A stretch of 64,000 bases of DNA, taken from contig NW_023365773.1 in the NCBI RefSeq assembly GCF_000003815.2, positions 1-64,000 on the forward strand. Reading direction: 5' to 3'. Made by a program: the position numbers and the translations under genes. This DNA is from Branchiostoma floridae. Taxonomy: Eukaryota > Chordata > Leptocardii > Amphioxiformes > Branchiostomatidae. Positions 11,578-23,415 of this stretch are shown one piece after another (within the stretch, counting starts at the first letter, position 1; each line of letters opens with the position of its first letter). The notes under the pieces are model-generated. The model did not search any database. It saw only the letters and a program-made list of their open reading frames with translations, and was not told where the DNA came from.

Positions 11578-11994
11578 GCAGTGGATAACTGTTTGAATCT
11601 TCTTCATTATCCTTACCGCTGAATCCTTACCTCACCTGTTACTGAAAACTTACCTGTAACTTTAACTAGTAAGAGCTGTCTACAGTCTTGTGGTCGTATC
11701 AAGGAGCTTTTATACAGAGCTCCTTGGTCGATGGTCGTATGAAGTCCCGAGCTCGAAGTCCCAGCTGATTGAAGATAATAAAGGACTATTCCAGTTTTTT
11801 AAGGGGAAGAAATATTTTAATTGGAATTTTTCATCAACACTTGCACATGATTACCTACAATTTGTTGTATTATTTTCATGAACTATTCAAATCATTATTG
11901 TTAACATAAATTGCTTAGAAAAACTGTGATGTTTTAGGAAACTATTAACATTTGTGAGGCCCCTCGAGTCAAAAGTGTGTTATTCCACACTACA

Positions 11995-12004
11995 TCTCGC
12001 GAGA
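11995..12004. promoter_or_regulatory. TCTCGCGAGA promoter motif upstream of PSMD13
   Basis: Perfect palindrome 68 bp before the PSMD13 ATG, in CG-richer sequence without a TATA box. TCTCGCGAGA is a known core element of metazoan housekeeping promoters. The same 9-mer occurs at 58614 just upstream of TUBGCP2. Confidence 0.6.
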
Positions 12005-12071
12005 GTTGCTTCTCGGCGAGATTTACCGAGACTCGCCATTTTGTAGTGAAACCGTGCTGTGATACGGAACC

Positions 12072-15000
12072 ATGCGGGACGTGCCGGCTTTCCTCTCCGA
12101 GCAGAAGGCTCTCGGGCCGTCCGACCTCTCCACCGAGTGGGAGAAACTAGAGGAGCTCTACAACAAGAAGTACGTGTGGTTTTATTTGTTTTACCGCCTC
12201 GAAATCGCCGACAAACTTGTCTTAAAATTTGTGTTCGTGAGTCATCAAAACACACTATGCCCCCCTCCCCACGAGCTGTAGAATACAGCTGTACCATGAT
12301 TTTGGCTATAACAGCTACAAGTAACTTTAGTGTTGATGACAATATCTTACATTTACAAGAGAAGTTATTTGTGTCAAACGTTTTCTGTGTAAAAATTATG
12401 TGAGGCTGAAGGACAAAAACAGCAAAACATCGAGAAAATTCTATCAGAATCTATTATTCTATGTGTCATCAAAGCACATATGAAATGAATAAATCTTTGA
12501 AAGCAGACGACGAGAGGGATAGTAGGATGCCTCTGGCAGTTTGGCACAACAGTTCCGTAATTTTCCAAGAAAATGAACTGTATAACAAGACATGGCGATG
12601 CAATAGCGCTCCATGAACACAGGGAAACATATATGATGCCTATGATGCATTTGCTCCGGGCGGTGGATTTGTTATCTTACCTGCTAAAATCGGACAATTT
12701 TCTTTGTGAAAAGGTATCCAGCCTCCCTTCCAACTAAGAAATTATGCTTCCTGTATGTTATCCTGGACAGAAAAGGTATCGCAGGGCTTTAGTCATAACG
12801 ACAAGCCCCGCGCGCGCGGGTCGCGCGCTCGGCGCGGGCCAGCTGGACCCAATTTACCGGGCCGTGCGGGCCGTGTCACTAGGGGTCCGGCTCCCGTAGA
12901 AGTTTGAATGGGCGAATTGCAATGGAGATGCCATTTTCCCTCTCAAAAGCGCCCCTTGCGGCCAGATCAAATTTATGTAGGCTGTGTCCCTGTGATGAAT
13001 ATTAAATAAAGACTTGGCCATCCTTGTGGGAAAAAAAGTCACGTGTCTTGTATCCAACACCGCCTACTTGTAACCACCAAACTCACCCTCCTTATGTATC
13101 GTCTGTACCTTCCCAGACTGTGGCATCAGCTCACCCTCCAGCTGACGACGTTTGTGAACAGTCCCCACTTTGCACAAGGAGATGGGCTACTCAAGGTGAG
13201 GTCAAACAAAAAGCTATTTCACAGTTACAACTGTGCATGTGCAGTATGGTGCATTGTGGGTAATGTGTCAAAGGCTCCTGGCCAGTCTTTCCAAGGGCCT
13301 TCAACATATGCACGTTACCCACAATGCATCATTCTGCCCATTTGCACTCCAAACTGTGAACTAGCTTATAATGATGTCTTTTTCTGAGCCCAACAGAAAT
13401 ATAAGTATGTGAGTCGTGACTGTATGTTATCTCTTTGAAAAGTTTGGTGGGATCCACAATTACAAATGTATCTTCATACCATAAGAGAAGTTTTTAAATG
13501 ATTATGCTGTAGCTACATTTTTACAGAGATAGAAATATATGATATAGAAAAAAATCTGTGCTGAGATCTATTATCAGGAGACTGTAGTATAATCAGTTTC
13601 TCAATATGTTTTCTTGCAGATGTATGAGAATTTCCTGGTGGATTTTGAACACAGGTCAGTATTACCTTGCACTGTTCACCCAATAGGCAGTTACAAACTA
13701 TACTGCATAACCCAATAATGTCCTAATGTCAAAACTTTTAAAAATCATAAACTAACTGTAAAAGGAAGTAATGGCAGTGTTGTGAAGCAGTCAGAGAGTT
13801 TTATAGTACATGTACTAAGTTACAACAATTTCCACATTGCAGATGCCATGTACTCCCATGTTCTGACTATTGTGTTTATTTTTCAGAATCAACCCCTTGT
13901 CTCTGGTGGAAATCATCCTGATCATAATCAAACAGATCAAAGGTAGGAGTTGATACATATTTGTAATAGCATCAGTCACAAATGTTAGAAAATTTGATTA
14001 TCACAAAACTCATACCGTATTAAGGATAGCAAAATTTGCAGTGTTGTCAATATAAGGAAGGTTCCTCTTGATCTCTTAAAAAAACTTACAAACAGAATTA
14101 TGAAGTGATACAAATATCAAATAGGCTAAAGATAGGAGTTAACATAACGAACTACATTTTCTCTTTCAGACCCAGCTGAAGCCGTCTCATTCCTGGAGAA
14201 GACTAAGGAAAAGGTAAGACTGGGGAATAACTGTCTCACAATTACTGGGAGTAGTTTGGAACATCACACATCAGTGCTGAAGGATTAGCAGAGAAAAGAA
14301 TATCTACCTTTTGTTTTAAATCCTCAATACGTCTACCGTTGGGTCATTTGGTGTAACTGTAACAGCAGATTGTTTGTCCCAGAACCCAGAGGTCCTGGGT
14401 TCAAATCCTGTCATGTAGCCAATCTTGTGCCCTTCTCACGACTTTCCCCCACTCAACCCAGGTCTAAAAATGGGTAACTGACTTTGGTTGTGGAGGTAAA
14501 AGGCGACGGAAGAAAAGGGATGGGCTCTGCCTCCCAATATCACGTTCTAGTCCTAGACACAGTGGATAACTACCCACTGTCCCTTTGACTTTACTCAGAT
14601 CCACATTTAGCATAATATACATGTACATGTACAATATATTAGCTATTCTTCCTGTGGTCTTTTCAACACAACAGACACACAGGAATGAACCATACAAATT
14701 ACAGTGCAGTGTTCGAAATACCCATCTGCAATCTGCAATTTGCAGAAGGATTTTCAAGATTGCAGAAGAAAAATTAAAGAATCTGCAATTTTGCAGAAAG
14801 AAAAAAATCAGGATTGGGATTCAATGGTTCTTATGTGTTAGCAAACTAGTGGCATCCTCACCCCTACAAGACAACATTTAGCTCCTGTAAGTTGTCTTGA
14901 CTTTGTCTTGGTTTTGTTTCCTATTATACAATCTTAAAGTTGTCTTCACCTCCTTTGCATATCAATTCATACTTAGTTAGGGTATGAAACCTGCTCTTCA

Positions 15001-18000
15001 ATAAATCTGCTCAGTGTCACTGACAAAAGGTGGTTGCTGCCTGAAACATCTGTTTCCCAAAATCATATCCAGTTGCTTTTTGGTGTACCTTTATTAGTAT
15101 GTTGTGTGAAAGTGAATGAGATAATAACTAATGCATTTATGAATTGATTGGTATACTTGAAGCTGTGGTAGCTGGTAGTGACATGGCGAGTTGGATAAAA
15201 GACCTATGGTGGTATCAGGGAATGCTAATTTCCCTGCAAAGTAGGATCATCTTTGAAGACTGACATTAAAATAGAGTGAGAGAATAAAGAATTACAGTAA
15301 TGCTATGCATTCCAAAACTAGATATGATTTAAATGCAAGGCATTATTATGTTGAGACGGATGTTTGGAACCATGTGTTTGCAGAAAATATTTTCAAATTG
15401 CAGAAGAAAATTTTGACATTATCTGCAATATTGCAGAACACCGGAAAAATGTATTTCTACCACTGTACAGTGTACAGCCTTAAAAGGCTATGGGACTACC
15501 TTCAATATGGACCATTAGCCTACTCACACACTCACTCACTATCTGGTTTAACGTCAGACTCTGTTGTTCCCCATCCCCAGCCTACTAAATGTGAATTCTA
15601 ACCATTAGCTATGTCATCGTTCTATGCCCTTTAGGCCTAGGAAAAAAAATGTTGTGTTTCCTGTTTCAGTCCTGAAAAAATTAGGGTCGGTAGGTAGGGA
15701 TTATCTTTTTTTTTTCTTGTATTTTTTTTTAGTCTGACCAAAACTCTACTGATACATATTACAATACAGTTGAACAAAGTAAACTGAAATACATAATGAC
15801 ACTTGTCTTTCAATGTCAAACTTTAATTTTGTGCATGATAGATACATTTATCCTTCATTAGATGGGACAAGCAACTGTTTTACTTCAATAGGAAGCAGGC
15901 TGAATAAAAATTCTAACTGGTAGCTATGTGACTCCACTGCCCACCCCAAAAAAAGTCTAGGGTCGGCAGGTTTTTTTAGGGTAGGTAGGGAAACAGGAAA
16001 CACAACATGTTTTTTTCCTAGGCCTTATGCAAGTAAAATACAGTAAGCTAGAATTCCAGTTTTTGTGCTGACTCCTATGTGTACTACCCAGGTGAAGGGG
16101 AATGAGGAGGCCGTTATCCTGTGCATGACTACGATGGGCACCATCCACCTCCGTCAGAACTAATATTGTGTTAACTCCTGTGTGTACTGTCCAGGTGAAG
16201 GGGAATGAGGAGGCTGTTATCCTGTGTATGACTACGATGGGCACCATACACCTCCGTCAGAACTAATATTGTGTTAACTCCTGTGTGTACTACCCAGGTG
16301 AAGGGGAATGAGGAGGCTGTTATCCTGTGTATGACTACGATGGGCACCATCCACCTCCGTCAGAACTAATATTGTGTTAACTCCTGTGTGTACTACCCAG
16401 GTGAAGGGGAATGAGGAGGCTGTTATCCTGTGTATGACTACGATGGGCACCATACACCTCCGTCAGAACTAATATTGTGATAACTCCTGTGTGTACTGTC
16501 CAGGTGAAGGGGAATGAAGAGGCCGTTATCCTGTGTATGACTACGATGGGCACCATCCACCTCCGTCAGAACTAATATTGTGTTAACTCCTGTGTGTACT
16601 GTCCAGGTGAAGGGGAATGAAGAGGCCGTTATCCTGTGTATGACTACGATGGGCACCATCCACCTCCGTCAGAACTAATATTGTTATAACTCCTGTGTGT
16701 AATGTCCAGGTGAAGGGGAATGAGGAGGCTGTTATCCTGTGTATGACTACGATGGGCACCATCCACCTCCGTCAGAACTAATATTGTGTTAACTCCTGTG
16801 TGTACTGTCCAGGTGAAGGGGAATGAGGAGGCTGTTATCCTGTGTATGACTACGATGGGCACCATCCACCTCCGTCAGAACTAATATTGTGTTAACTCCT
16901 GTGTGTACTGTCCAGGTGAAGGGGAATGAGGAGGCTGTTATCCTGTGTATGACTACGATGGGCACCATACACCTCCGTCAGAACTAATATTGTGTTAACT
17001 CCTGTGTGTACTACCCAGGTGAAGGGGAATGAGGAGGCTGTTATCCTGTGTATGACTACGATGGGCACCATCCACCTCCGTCAGAACTAATATTGTGTTA
17101 ACTCCTGTGTGTACTACCCAGGTGAAGGGGAATGAGGAGGCTGTTATCCTGTGTATGACTACGATGGGCACCATACACCTCCGTCAGAACTAATATTGTG
17201 TTAACTCCTGTGTGTACTGTCCAGGTGAAGGGGAATGAGGAGGCTGTTATCCTGTGTATGACTACGATGGGCACCATACACCTCCGTCAGAACTAATATT
17301 GTGTTAACTCCTGTGTGTACTACCCAGGTGAAGGGGAATGAGGAGGCTGTTATCCTGTGTATGACTACGATGGGCACCATCCACCTCCGTCAGAACTAAT
17401 ATTGTGTTAACTCCTGTGTGTACTGTCCAGGTGAAGGGGAATGAGGAGGCCGTGATCCTGTGTATGACTACGATGGGCACCATCCACCTCCGTCAGAACT
17501 AATATTGTGTTAACTCCTGTGTGTACTGTCCAGGTGAAGGGGAATGAGGAGGCCGTGATCCTGTGTATGACTACGATGGGCACCATCCACCTCCGTCAGA
17601 ACTAATATTGTGTTAACTCCTGTGTGTACTGTCCAGGTGAAGGGGAATGAGGAGGCTGTTATCCTGTGTATGACTACGATGGGCACCATCCACCTCCGTC
17701 AGAACTAATATTGTGTTAACTCCTGTGTGTACTGTCCAGGTGAAGGGTAATGAGGAGGCAGTTATCCTGTGTATGACAACGATGGGCACCATCCACCTCC
17801 GTCAGAACTAATATTGTTATAACTCCTGTGTGTACTGTCCAGGTGAAGGGGAATGAAGAGGCCGTTATCCTGTGTATGACTACGATGGGCACCATCCACC
17901 TCCGTCAGAACTAATATTGTGTTAACTCCTTGTGTGTACTGTCCAGGTGAAGGGGAATGAAGAGGCCGTTATCCTGTGTATGACTACGATGGGCACCATC

Positions 18001-21000
18001 CACCTCCGTCAGAACTAATATTGTGTTAACTCCTGTGTGTACTGTCCAGGTGAAGGGGAATGAGGAGGCTGTTATCCTGTGTATGACTACGATGGGCACC
18101 ATCCACCTCCGTCAGAACTAATATTGTGTTAACTCCTGTGTGTACTGTCCAGGTGAAGGGGAATGAGGAGGCTGTTATCCTGTGTATGACTACGATGGGC
18201 ACCATCCACCTCCGTCAGAACTAATATTGTGTTAACTCCTGTGTGTACTGTCCAGGTGAAGGGGAATGAGGAGGCTGTTATCCTGTGTATGACTACGATG
18301 GGCACCATCCACCTCCGTCAGAACTAATATTGTGTTAACTCCTGTGTGTACTGTCCAGGTGAAGGGGAATGAGGAGGCTGTTATCCTGTGTATGACTACG
18401 ATGGGCACCATCCACCTCCGTCAGAACTAATATTGTGTTAACTCCTGTGTGTACTGTCCAGGTGAAGGGGAATGAGGAGGCTGTTATCCTGTGTATGACT
18501 ACGATGGGCACCATCCACCTCCGTCAGAACTAATATTGTGTTAACTCCTGTGTGTACTGTCCAGGTGAAGGGGAATGAGGAGGCTGTTATCCTGTGTATG
18601 ACTACGATGGGCACCATCCACCTCCGTCAGAACTAATAAGCCTGCCTGAAGTCAAGGTGAGTCTGGAACAGCACGCCCTATTGGTCAACTCATTTGTTAC
18701 AAGCTCTGCTATTGGTACATTTATCCTACACCAAGGCAAACTGTTCTTAGTTAAGGTTAGCCCCTTATGTGTTTGTAAGAAGAAGTTTGATTGGTCAACT
18801 GATTTGTTATAGACACAGACGAATGATAGTGGATGCTACCTGAAGCGTCTGACCATTTCCAAAACCATATCCAGTTGTTTGAGTAACTGTTTTTTTGGCG
18901 TATCTTATTACCCGGATGTCTAACCTATATCGACGACTACTTCCCTTGTACTAGTTATAGACTGTAGTGGAACAAGCATAACACTGCAACTATGTGTTTT
19001 GTAATTCTAGTGTAATACTTCAAACATTCCCATTCCCTCCTAGTGTGAAACAACACCACGGTAAAAGTTCATGCCCTCATATTAAGCAAATTCCTCTCTT
19101 CCAGACCATAGTAGAACAAGCGGGCGCTATGGTTGACAACATCGACGGGGTGACCACGGTCCACGGGCGGTTCTACGACCTCTCGAGTAGCTACCACCGC
19201 ATCATGGGGTCGCACGCCGACTTCTACCGCGAGGCGCTCCGCTTCCTGGGCTGTATGGAGATCACAGACATCCCTGGTGAGGAACCCTGGGATATGAGGG
19301 GGGCGTACTGCAAAATTTGTTTCTTCGCTATTAGTCTTGAAGAAATACTGTGTTAAGTAGGAGAAACAACGTGAAAATGAGTCTAAGGGAAAGTCTGTAC
19401 CTTTCAGGGAGGGAATGAAGTCAGATTCGAGATTTCCTCTCAGCCTTTTGTTTTCATCTTGACATCTTGAATTTTTACTTTGAAAAATTTTTTAAGTAAT
19501 ACAATATACAAGGAAATACATCCATTTACAGAGTCGTGTTATTAGGATGAATAGTTCTTCTGTGAGCTTAACTGGATCGATATCACTTAGTTTAATTTTT
19601 TGCGTATTTTTCAGTTGACGAGCAGCGTGAACGAGCCTTTAACCTTGGCCTTGCAGCGTTGCTGGGTGAAGGAGTGTACAACTTTGGAGAGCTGGTGAGA
19701 TGTTTCAGATACTAAAACAAAAAGCCCTTTTTACGGATTAGAGATAAAAGGTATACTTGAAGGCAATCAATATTGGAACTTGATGTAAACTTCATTATAC
19801 TGATTTTATCATTTTTTTAATGCTTTTTTAAGTAACCTTGTTTACACTATAATGCTGTATATTTTAAGTGTAGAGAATGGAACAAAAATGCATAATTTAG
19901 TGTAACCATACATAAAGATAAAGAAGATGAAAAGTAAAAAGAGAAAGATGAAATACCTGACTTTTAGTTACTTAAAGATAACATGATATGATATCTTTAA
20001 GACTTTAAAGGCACCAACAAATCCAATCTGGAAGACTGTATTTTCATGCAGAAGGATTTCATTTGTTGCTGCATGTTTTTGAAATTACATGTAACTGTGT
20101 AAGACAACGCCAACCCCTGACCCTTACCCCCTGACCTTTGCCCTCCAGCTGGCCCACCCCGTACTTGACTCCCTGAGGAACACAGATAAGCAGTGGTTAG
20201 TGGACCTGCTGTACGCCTTCAACGCCGGCAACCTGGCAGCCATCGAGAAACTGCGCCCCAAATGGCAGGCACAGGTACTGGGGTTTTTGATGTATTTATT
20301 AATGTGCCTTTGTGATATTGTGATACATGCCGGCTGCATCGCACTCTGCAATTCACACATGATCACCATCCAGAAAATACAGCCAAAATGGCAGGCACAG
20401 GCAGTGTCATTGTTTCTAACATGAAAGGTTGGATACAATAACAGTTACATTATATGAATGTATAAGCTTGTTCACGGTTTCAACTGGATATGTGTCAAAG
20501 ATGTAAACAGTTCTCATCTAGATCAAGCCATTGAGCTCCTGCTGCACGCAACTAAATTTGACTTTGACGTTTACATTAGTCTGACCTGGGTGGCAATCAA
20601 CTGGCACTGTACAATACAGTAGAAGCCGCTTAATTGCACGGCCTGTTTGCCAGTAACTTTCGTGCAATTATCCGGATGGTGCAATAATGCGAAGCTATCT
20701 AGGTGGGCCGCACCAGTTTGGGATTTTGGGATTCCATGCGGTTAACAGAAGTGTGCATTAATCCGTTGTGCATTTAACTGGCTTCTACTGTACTGAAGTT
20801 GACCTTTCACCTGTAACCTTTGCCCCAGCCTGACCTGGCAGCCAATGAGCTGGCCTTGTACAATATTAAAGTTGACTTTTCACCTCTAACCTTTGCCCCA
20901 GCCTGACCTGGCAGCCAATGAGCTGTCCCTGCAGCAGAAGGTGCGGCTGCTGTGCCTGATGGAGATGACCTTCACACGACCTGCCAACAACAGACAGCTG

Positions 21001-22534
21001 ACCTTCCAGGAGATTTCTAAGGAGGCCAAGCTGCCCGTGGAAGAGGTCAGTCAAGCATTCTTACAAGAGTCCTTCCAGATAACCAACTTCTCTGTTTGCG
21101 ATGAGCTATTACCTAGCAGACAAAGAATTTTCACAAAATGTTTGTTAAAGGCATACTACGCAGTTTTTTGCGCTCAAATTTGAAATATTCTAGAATTAAG
21201 AAATATCAGATTTACTACTACTTTTTGTCACTTTTTGACACTTTTGTGTCATTATTTCACGTTTGCAACGTAAAGGATTAGCCTACAAACATTCCGCTCT
21301 AGGCACCCTGTAACCTTGTGTCCCCCCAAGTTAGACCCTCCAGGTCTTGCTTGCCACCGGTAGGTCCCCCGGGGTGGGGTAATCAGTTAGCACATACATG
21401 GCAGACTGCAGATAAAGAACACAATGGAGATCTTCTTTGGAAACACCTATATCTAATCATTCTAAAATAGCATATAATCATGAACTTATTAGTCTATTTT
21501 GTAGGATATCAACAAGCTAAGGTCATATTCCCTTCAAAACTGCAAGAAACCTTGTACAGAAAGCTAGTCTACTGTACTCAGAGGAACTGTCAACTGGCCC
21601 CCCACTGGGAAGCCAGGCTGATAAGCAAGAAACAACAACACACAGAGGCAGTAACCAGCCTGTGCCCATCTGTTTCTTGGAAGATCACAATTTTTATACA
21701 TCATAATGTGGTGCATTGATGTCGCAGCATCTCTCCATGAATTTTGGTATGCAATGCTATAGGGTTGATTGAGCTAACAATGTAAAGAAAAAGTAGGAAA
21801 AGCTACTTTTTGTTTTGTTCAAAAATCCCGTAGTATGCCTTTAACAGTAAGATTAAAGGATGCTAGAAATTTGCACCCCAAATTAGATTTCCATTTTTTT
21901 CAAAGACGTAACCCTGATGTTTGTTACGACATGATGCTGTAACCATGGTAACCATGATGTCATTTCCAGGTGGAACTGCTGGTGATGAAGGCGTTGTCCC
22001 TGGGGCTGGTCAAAGGTCATATCGACCAGGTGGACTCCAAGGTGCACATGACATGGGTACAGCCTAGGGTGCTGGACATCTCACAGGTAAACATCTGTTT
22101 GTTTGTTTGTTTGTTTGTTTGTAAACATGACCTGGGTACAGCCCAGGGTGCTGGACATCTCACAGGTAAACATCTGTTTGTTTGTTTGTACACATGACCT
22201 GGGTGCTGGACCAGCCACATCTTTGTGTCCAATGTCGATATTGTCAACAGTCAAACATTTGATATTTGTATAACCCTTCTTAAGTAGTAAATTCCTGGAT
22301 GACCTTGTTCCCTTTTTGTTCCAGACAGGGATTTTGAATCACACATAGCTTAACATTCTGTTAAGACACTTCTAACGTAGTAAGTTCCCAAATGACCTTG
22401 AATGCTTGTGGAATGACCTTGAACACCTGTTGTTCCAGATCAGGAAGATGAAGGACAGGTTAGACATGTGGTGCGGAGACGTCAACTCCATGGAGATGAT
22501 GGTGGAGGTCAAAGCAACCGACCTGCTGACATAG
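12072..22534 (+). CDS. PSMD13: 26S proteasome non-ATPase subunit 13 (Rpn9)
   Basis: Structural PCI-domain subunit of the 19S lid. Exons: 12072-12169, 13117-13195, 13620-13654, 13887-13942, 14170-14213, 16092-16152 (6a), 18631-18656 (6b), 19105-19276, 19615-19694, 20149-20274, 20902-21045, 21970-22086, 22439-22534. They sum to 1134 nt, i.e. 377 aa against 376 in human, with every phase matching. Landmarks shared with the human protein: [74 protein letters not shown] and KDRL. The PCI region is roughly residues 170-340. The 6a/6b split was chosen because reading straight through any single repeat copy hits a stop, whereas 6a+6b gives a gap-free alignment. The start ATG has an MRDVPAFL context directly after the promoter motif. 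Introns carry several exon-edge duplications. Confidence 0.92.
13225..13345. repeat. Hairpin repeat in a PSMD13 intron
   Basis: 'ggtgcattgtgggtaa' pairs with 'ttacccacaatgcatc' across about 50 bp; the arms extend imperfectly to 'catgtgcagt'. It is MITE-like. Confidence 0.5.
14340..14585 (+). mobile_element. tRNA-derived SINE-like repeat
   Basis: Contains a B-box-like 'gggttcaaatcctg' about 60 bp from its start. Reverse-oriented relatives lie at 2287-2500 and 4385-4810, and a head-only relative at 51890-52000. It is not a functional tRNA because no acceptor stem or anticodon arm forms. Confidence 0.5.
15632..16025. mobile_element. TIR element in a PSMD13 intron
   Basis: 'aggcctaggaaaaaaaa' + 'gttgtgtttcctgttt' is mirrored by 'aaacaggaaacacaac' + 'tttttttcctaggcct', giving TIRs of about 40 bp. 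A half-copy sits at 36503-36662 in USP7. Confidence 0.65.
16092..18656 (+). repeat. 25-copy 103-bp array made of PSMD13 exon 6a and its splice sites
   Basis: Copies start every 103 bp from 16092 to 18565, with one extra T near 17930. Each carries an acceptor (ctgtccag or ctacccag), 20 codons [20 protein letters not shown], the donor-like gtcaga, and about 40 bp of intron. Variation is limited to a few positions (tgtccag/acccag, catcc/catac, gagg/gaag). The last copy runs into exon 6b and the donor gtgagt at 18657. Minus-strand open frames across the array are shadows. Confidence 0.95.
20240..20400 (+). repeat. Duplicated 3' edge of PSMD13 exon 9
   Basis: The exon end encoding [12 protein letters not shown] before the donor at 20275 recurs at 20365-20400 as [12 protein letters not shown] in the same frame. 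The GT of the donor in the copy has become GC. This is an old, diverged two-copy case. Confidence 0.6.
20575..20935 (+). repeat. Exon 10 acceptor edge of PSMD13, three copies, one split by a MITE
   Basis: The real acceptor is at 20901|20902. A near-perfect copy of polypyrimidine tract, CAG and nine codons (PDLAANELA) precedes it by 73 bp (exon-like start 20829). An older copy at 20578-20614 ('ctgacctgggtggcaatc') is cut off by the MITE at 20615-20792. Confidence 0.75.
20615..20792. mobile_element. MITE family B, uninterrupted copy
   Basis: Ends 'tacagtagaagccgctta' and 'taactggcttctactgta', about 178 bp, TA target site. It is the intact counterpart of the element at 3788-4182 and has landed inside the exon 10 edge repeat of PSMD13. 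Confidence 0.75.
21145..21844. mobile_element. TIR element of about 700 bp in PSMD13 intron
   Basis: Ends 'ttaaaggcatactacgcag' and 'cgtagtatgcctttaa' are inverted repeats with a TTAA-like terminus. The interior has no transposase frame. Confidence 0.6.
22045..22205 (+). repeat. Exon 11 donor edge of PSMD13 duplicated (79-bp unit)
   Basis: The real exon end (RVLDISQ, donor at 22087) is followed by (TTTG)n and then a second copy of the exon end and donor at 22166. A third partial copy starts near 22191. The duplicated codons are intact. Confidence 0.8.
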
Positions 22535-23049
22535 GTCATAGTGCATCGATTAGGTCAAAGTTCAGGGTTAATATGTCATGGGGACGAGGGAAACTAGGAA
22601 GCAAACTTGCTGTAAATCTTGACACTGCAAATTTGTGTTTCCAGTGAATTTCTACTGTTCTAAAGAATTGTGCTGACTTTGAACTTGAAGCAGATTGAAA
22701 ACCACGACATTAATTCCCTGCGAGAAAAGTGAATTTACTGTTACAGTACTTCACATATATTATCTGTACTTTAAAGCAGTACAGGAAAGGGGGGTCCTTC
22801 AATAGTCTATGTTCTTGTTCTGTAATAATTAATTACCACTTTCATCAGTAGAGAGTTGGAGGATAGATAAAACACAGCTACAAAATAGTGTCAAGAATTA
22901 TACTAACAGTTTTTGTATGTCATCTGTTGAAAACAGTTAGACATTGACCTTATACATACATATATACACAGCCTATATGTTAGATGCATTTTTTAAATTA
23001 TAAGTTGTGTTTACAAATGACATTGTGTATGTAACCATGGTAACAGATG

Positions 23050-23055
23050 AATAAA
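23050..23055 (+). terminator. Probable PSMD13 polyadenylation signal
   Basis: AATAAA about 515 bp after the PSMD13 stop codon. It is the only well-placed signal before the next repeat element. Confidence 0.5.
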
Positions 23056-23147
23056 CATCTTGTCTATCTGCTGACAATCGTTGAGTTATGCTTGTACACT
23101 GTTTTCTTATTTTCTTATTTGAGGGATAAGATCTCAAATGTCACAGA

Positions 23148-23415
23148 CAGTATCAACTTCACCAAGCACACAACAACCTTGATCTCGGAAGTTAAGCAAC
23201 GCGCGGTCCGGACAGTGCTTGGATGGGAGACCAACCAAGGACGTCCGGATTGCTGTAGCCTCACGAAGCTTTCCACGAAATCGTCTTCCGGGAGGGACTC
23301 AAAACGGGGGTCCCGTGCTCGAGGAGGTGCCTCGACCACGTTAAACAGCCTCATTACTCAACACATTGGGTACCTGCCTATGGCACTGGCTGCAAATACA
23401 CCCGATATTATTATT
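23148..23415 (+). mobile_element. 5S rRNA-derived SINE (SINE3-type)
   Basis: Contains 'tgatctcggaagttaagcaa' and 'gtgcttggatgggagacc', the internal control region of 5S rRNA. An unrelated body ('ggggtcccgtgctcgagga') and a TTA-rich tail follow. A shorter relative is at 46505-46672. It is not a 5S gene: the 5' third of 5S is mutated and the 3' end is replaced. Confidence 0.8.

Noticed and set aside
15957-18102. Repeated minus-strand open frames ([15 protein letters not shown]...) in the PSMD13 array
   Set aside because: They are antisense shadows of the 103-bp repeat and have no splice or homology support.
23160-23275. A functional 5S rRNA gene
   Set aside because: The 5' third is diverged, the 3' end is replaced by SINE body, and it is a single dispersed copy.
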